Part shown: one piece after another, positions 6,269-6,878 of the stretch | How positions within the stretch are numbered: the stretch's first letter is position 1 | How the letters are laid out: every line of letters starts with the position of its first letter | From: DATARH01 sp035604035 | GTDB taxonomy: Bacteria; Pseudomonadota; Alphaproteobacteria; ATCC43930; CGMCC-115725 | Direction: 5' to 3' | Length of the DNA stretch: 6,878 nucleotides | Assembly (NCBI GenBank): GCA_035604035.1 | Contig: DATNJF010000387.1 | Span: 1-6,878, forward strand | Translations under genes and position numbers: made by a program | Notes under the pieces: model-generated | What the model was told of the DNA's origin: nothing | Database searches by the model: none | The model's input: only the letters and a program-made list of their open reading frames with translations

Positions 6269-6878
6269 GATGCCGGGCATTACCTGCGCTTTGCTGATGC
6301 GCGCACTCTGCCGGCGGTCGACCTCCTGTCGCGGATCGAATTGGAAGGGCCGGTGCGAGTCGTCGATCTCGGCTGCGGCCCCGGCAACAGCACCGCACCG
6401 CTAAAGACACGGTGGCCCAACGCCGCGGTAACCGGGATAGACTCGTCGGCGGAACTGCTGGACGCCGCACGGCGGGATCATCCCGGCCTCGAATTCGTCC
6501 AGGCCGATATCGCCAATTGGACGGTGGACGCGACTTGCGATGTCGTCTTCGCCAATGCCTCGCTGCAATGGGTCGGCGGGCATGATCGGCTGATGCCGCG
6601 TCTCTTCGATCAGATCGAGCCGGGCGGCGTCTTCGCCGTGCAGATGCCGCGCAACCACGATTTCGCCACGCATGCCCTGATGCGCCAAGTTGCCGCCGAG
6701 GGTCCGTGGCGGGACCGGCTCGCCGGCGCGCGCGAGCCCTCTCCCGTCAGACCGCCCGAGTTCTATTACGATCTCCTGGCGCCGCGCTCGGCGGGCTTGA
6801 CGATCTGGGAAACCAACTACATCCAGATCATGGACGGAATAGGGGCGATCATCGCCTGGCTGGATGGGACCGGCTTTT
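6269..6878 (+). CDS. tam: Trans-aconitate 2-methyltransferase, 3' end off the window, 5' end interrupted
   Basis: Tam is a cytosolic SAM-dependent enzyme that methylates trans-aconitate, a by-product that inhibits aconitase. From 6269 the frame is open to the right edge (about 203 codons; the family is about 255). Seen: the N-terminal family segment HYLRFADARTLPAVDLL (6278-6328), SAM-binding motif I VVDLGCGPGNS (6359-6391), the acidic residue after strand 2 (GIDSS, Asp at 6440-6442), FANASLQWV (6548-6574), GGVFAVQMPRN, GPWRDRL and the near-C-terminal IIAWLDGTGF. The oddity is the start: an in-frame TAA at 6266-6268 sits between a plausible ATG at 6254 (M-A-H-E) and the conserved body. After the stop there is no in-frame ATG in the N-terminal region; TTG at 6341 and GTG at 6353 would drop the conserved first helix, and CTG at 6284 is non-standard. 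It may be a recent pseudogene, a sequencing error or an unusual start. Coordinates mark the conserved frame after the stop. Confidence 0.85.

Noticed and set aside
6170..6280. N-terminal extension of the GST by 37 residues
   Set aside because: GST of this type begins at MIDLY; the inner ATG has a well-spaced GGAG, and the extension overlaps the 5' region of tam.
4620..6470. Minus-strand open frame of 616 codons
   Set aside because: It crosses the recG 3' end, the cysteine-rich gene, the GST gene in a different frame and the start of tam. Its composition is Arg/Ala/Pro-rich low-complexity text, so it is an artefact of few stop codons in GC-rich DNA.

Overview
The window looks like a GC-rich alphaproteobacterial chromosome, most likely Hyphomicrobiales (Rhizobiales). 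This is inferred from the strong G/C bias at third codon positions, the mfd-sdhE pair divergent from recG (an arrangement I recall from rhizobia and relatives), and protein wording typical of that group. No tRNA, rRNA, CRISPR array or insertion sequence is visible. The contents are mostly housekeeping genes plus one unfamiliar small secreted protein.

Layout: (1) 1-2289, minus strand: the first 763 codons of mfd, the transcription-repair coupling factor; its C-terminal part lies off the left edge. (2) 2289-2561, minus strand: sdhE, an FAD-assembly factor for succinate dehydrogenase, whose stop codon overlaps the mfd start (ATGA). (3) 2562-2812: a divergent intergenic region holding two adjacent imperfect palindromes of about 80 bp and a perfect TATAAT facing recG. 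(4) 2813-4897, plus strand: complete recG, the fork-remodelling helicase, starting at TTG. (5) 4980-5384, plus strand: a secreted 134-residue cysteine-rich protein built from 27-residue repeats. (6) 5385-5452: a short convergent gap full of hairpins. (7) 5453-6169, minus strand: a Nu-class-like glutathione S-transferase. (8) From about 6269 to the right edge, plus strand: tam, trans-aconitate 2-methyltransferase, incomplete at its 3' end and with an in-frame TAA exactly where its N-terminus should begin.

How the genes relate: Mfd and RecG are related superfamily 2 DNA translocases, one clearing stalled RNA polymerase and the other remodelling forks and R-loops. They share a divergent regulatory region with sdhE. 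The GST and tam are divergently arranged, with 84 bp between the GST start and the remnant tam ATG. I see no evidence that they form one pathway. No obviously new multi-gene system is present. The points most worth following are the paired palindromes, the cysteine-rich repeat protein with its possible RNA-controlled ribosome binding site, and the interrupted tam start.
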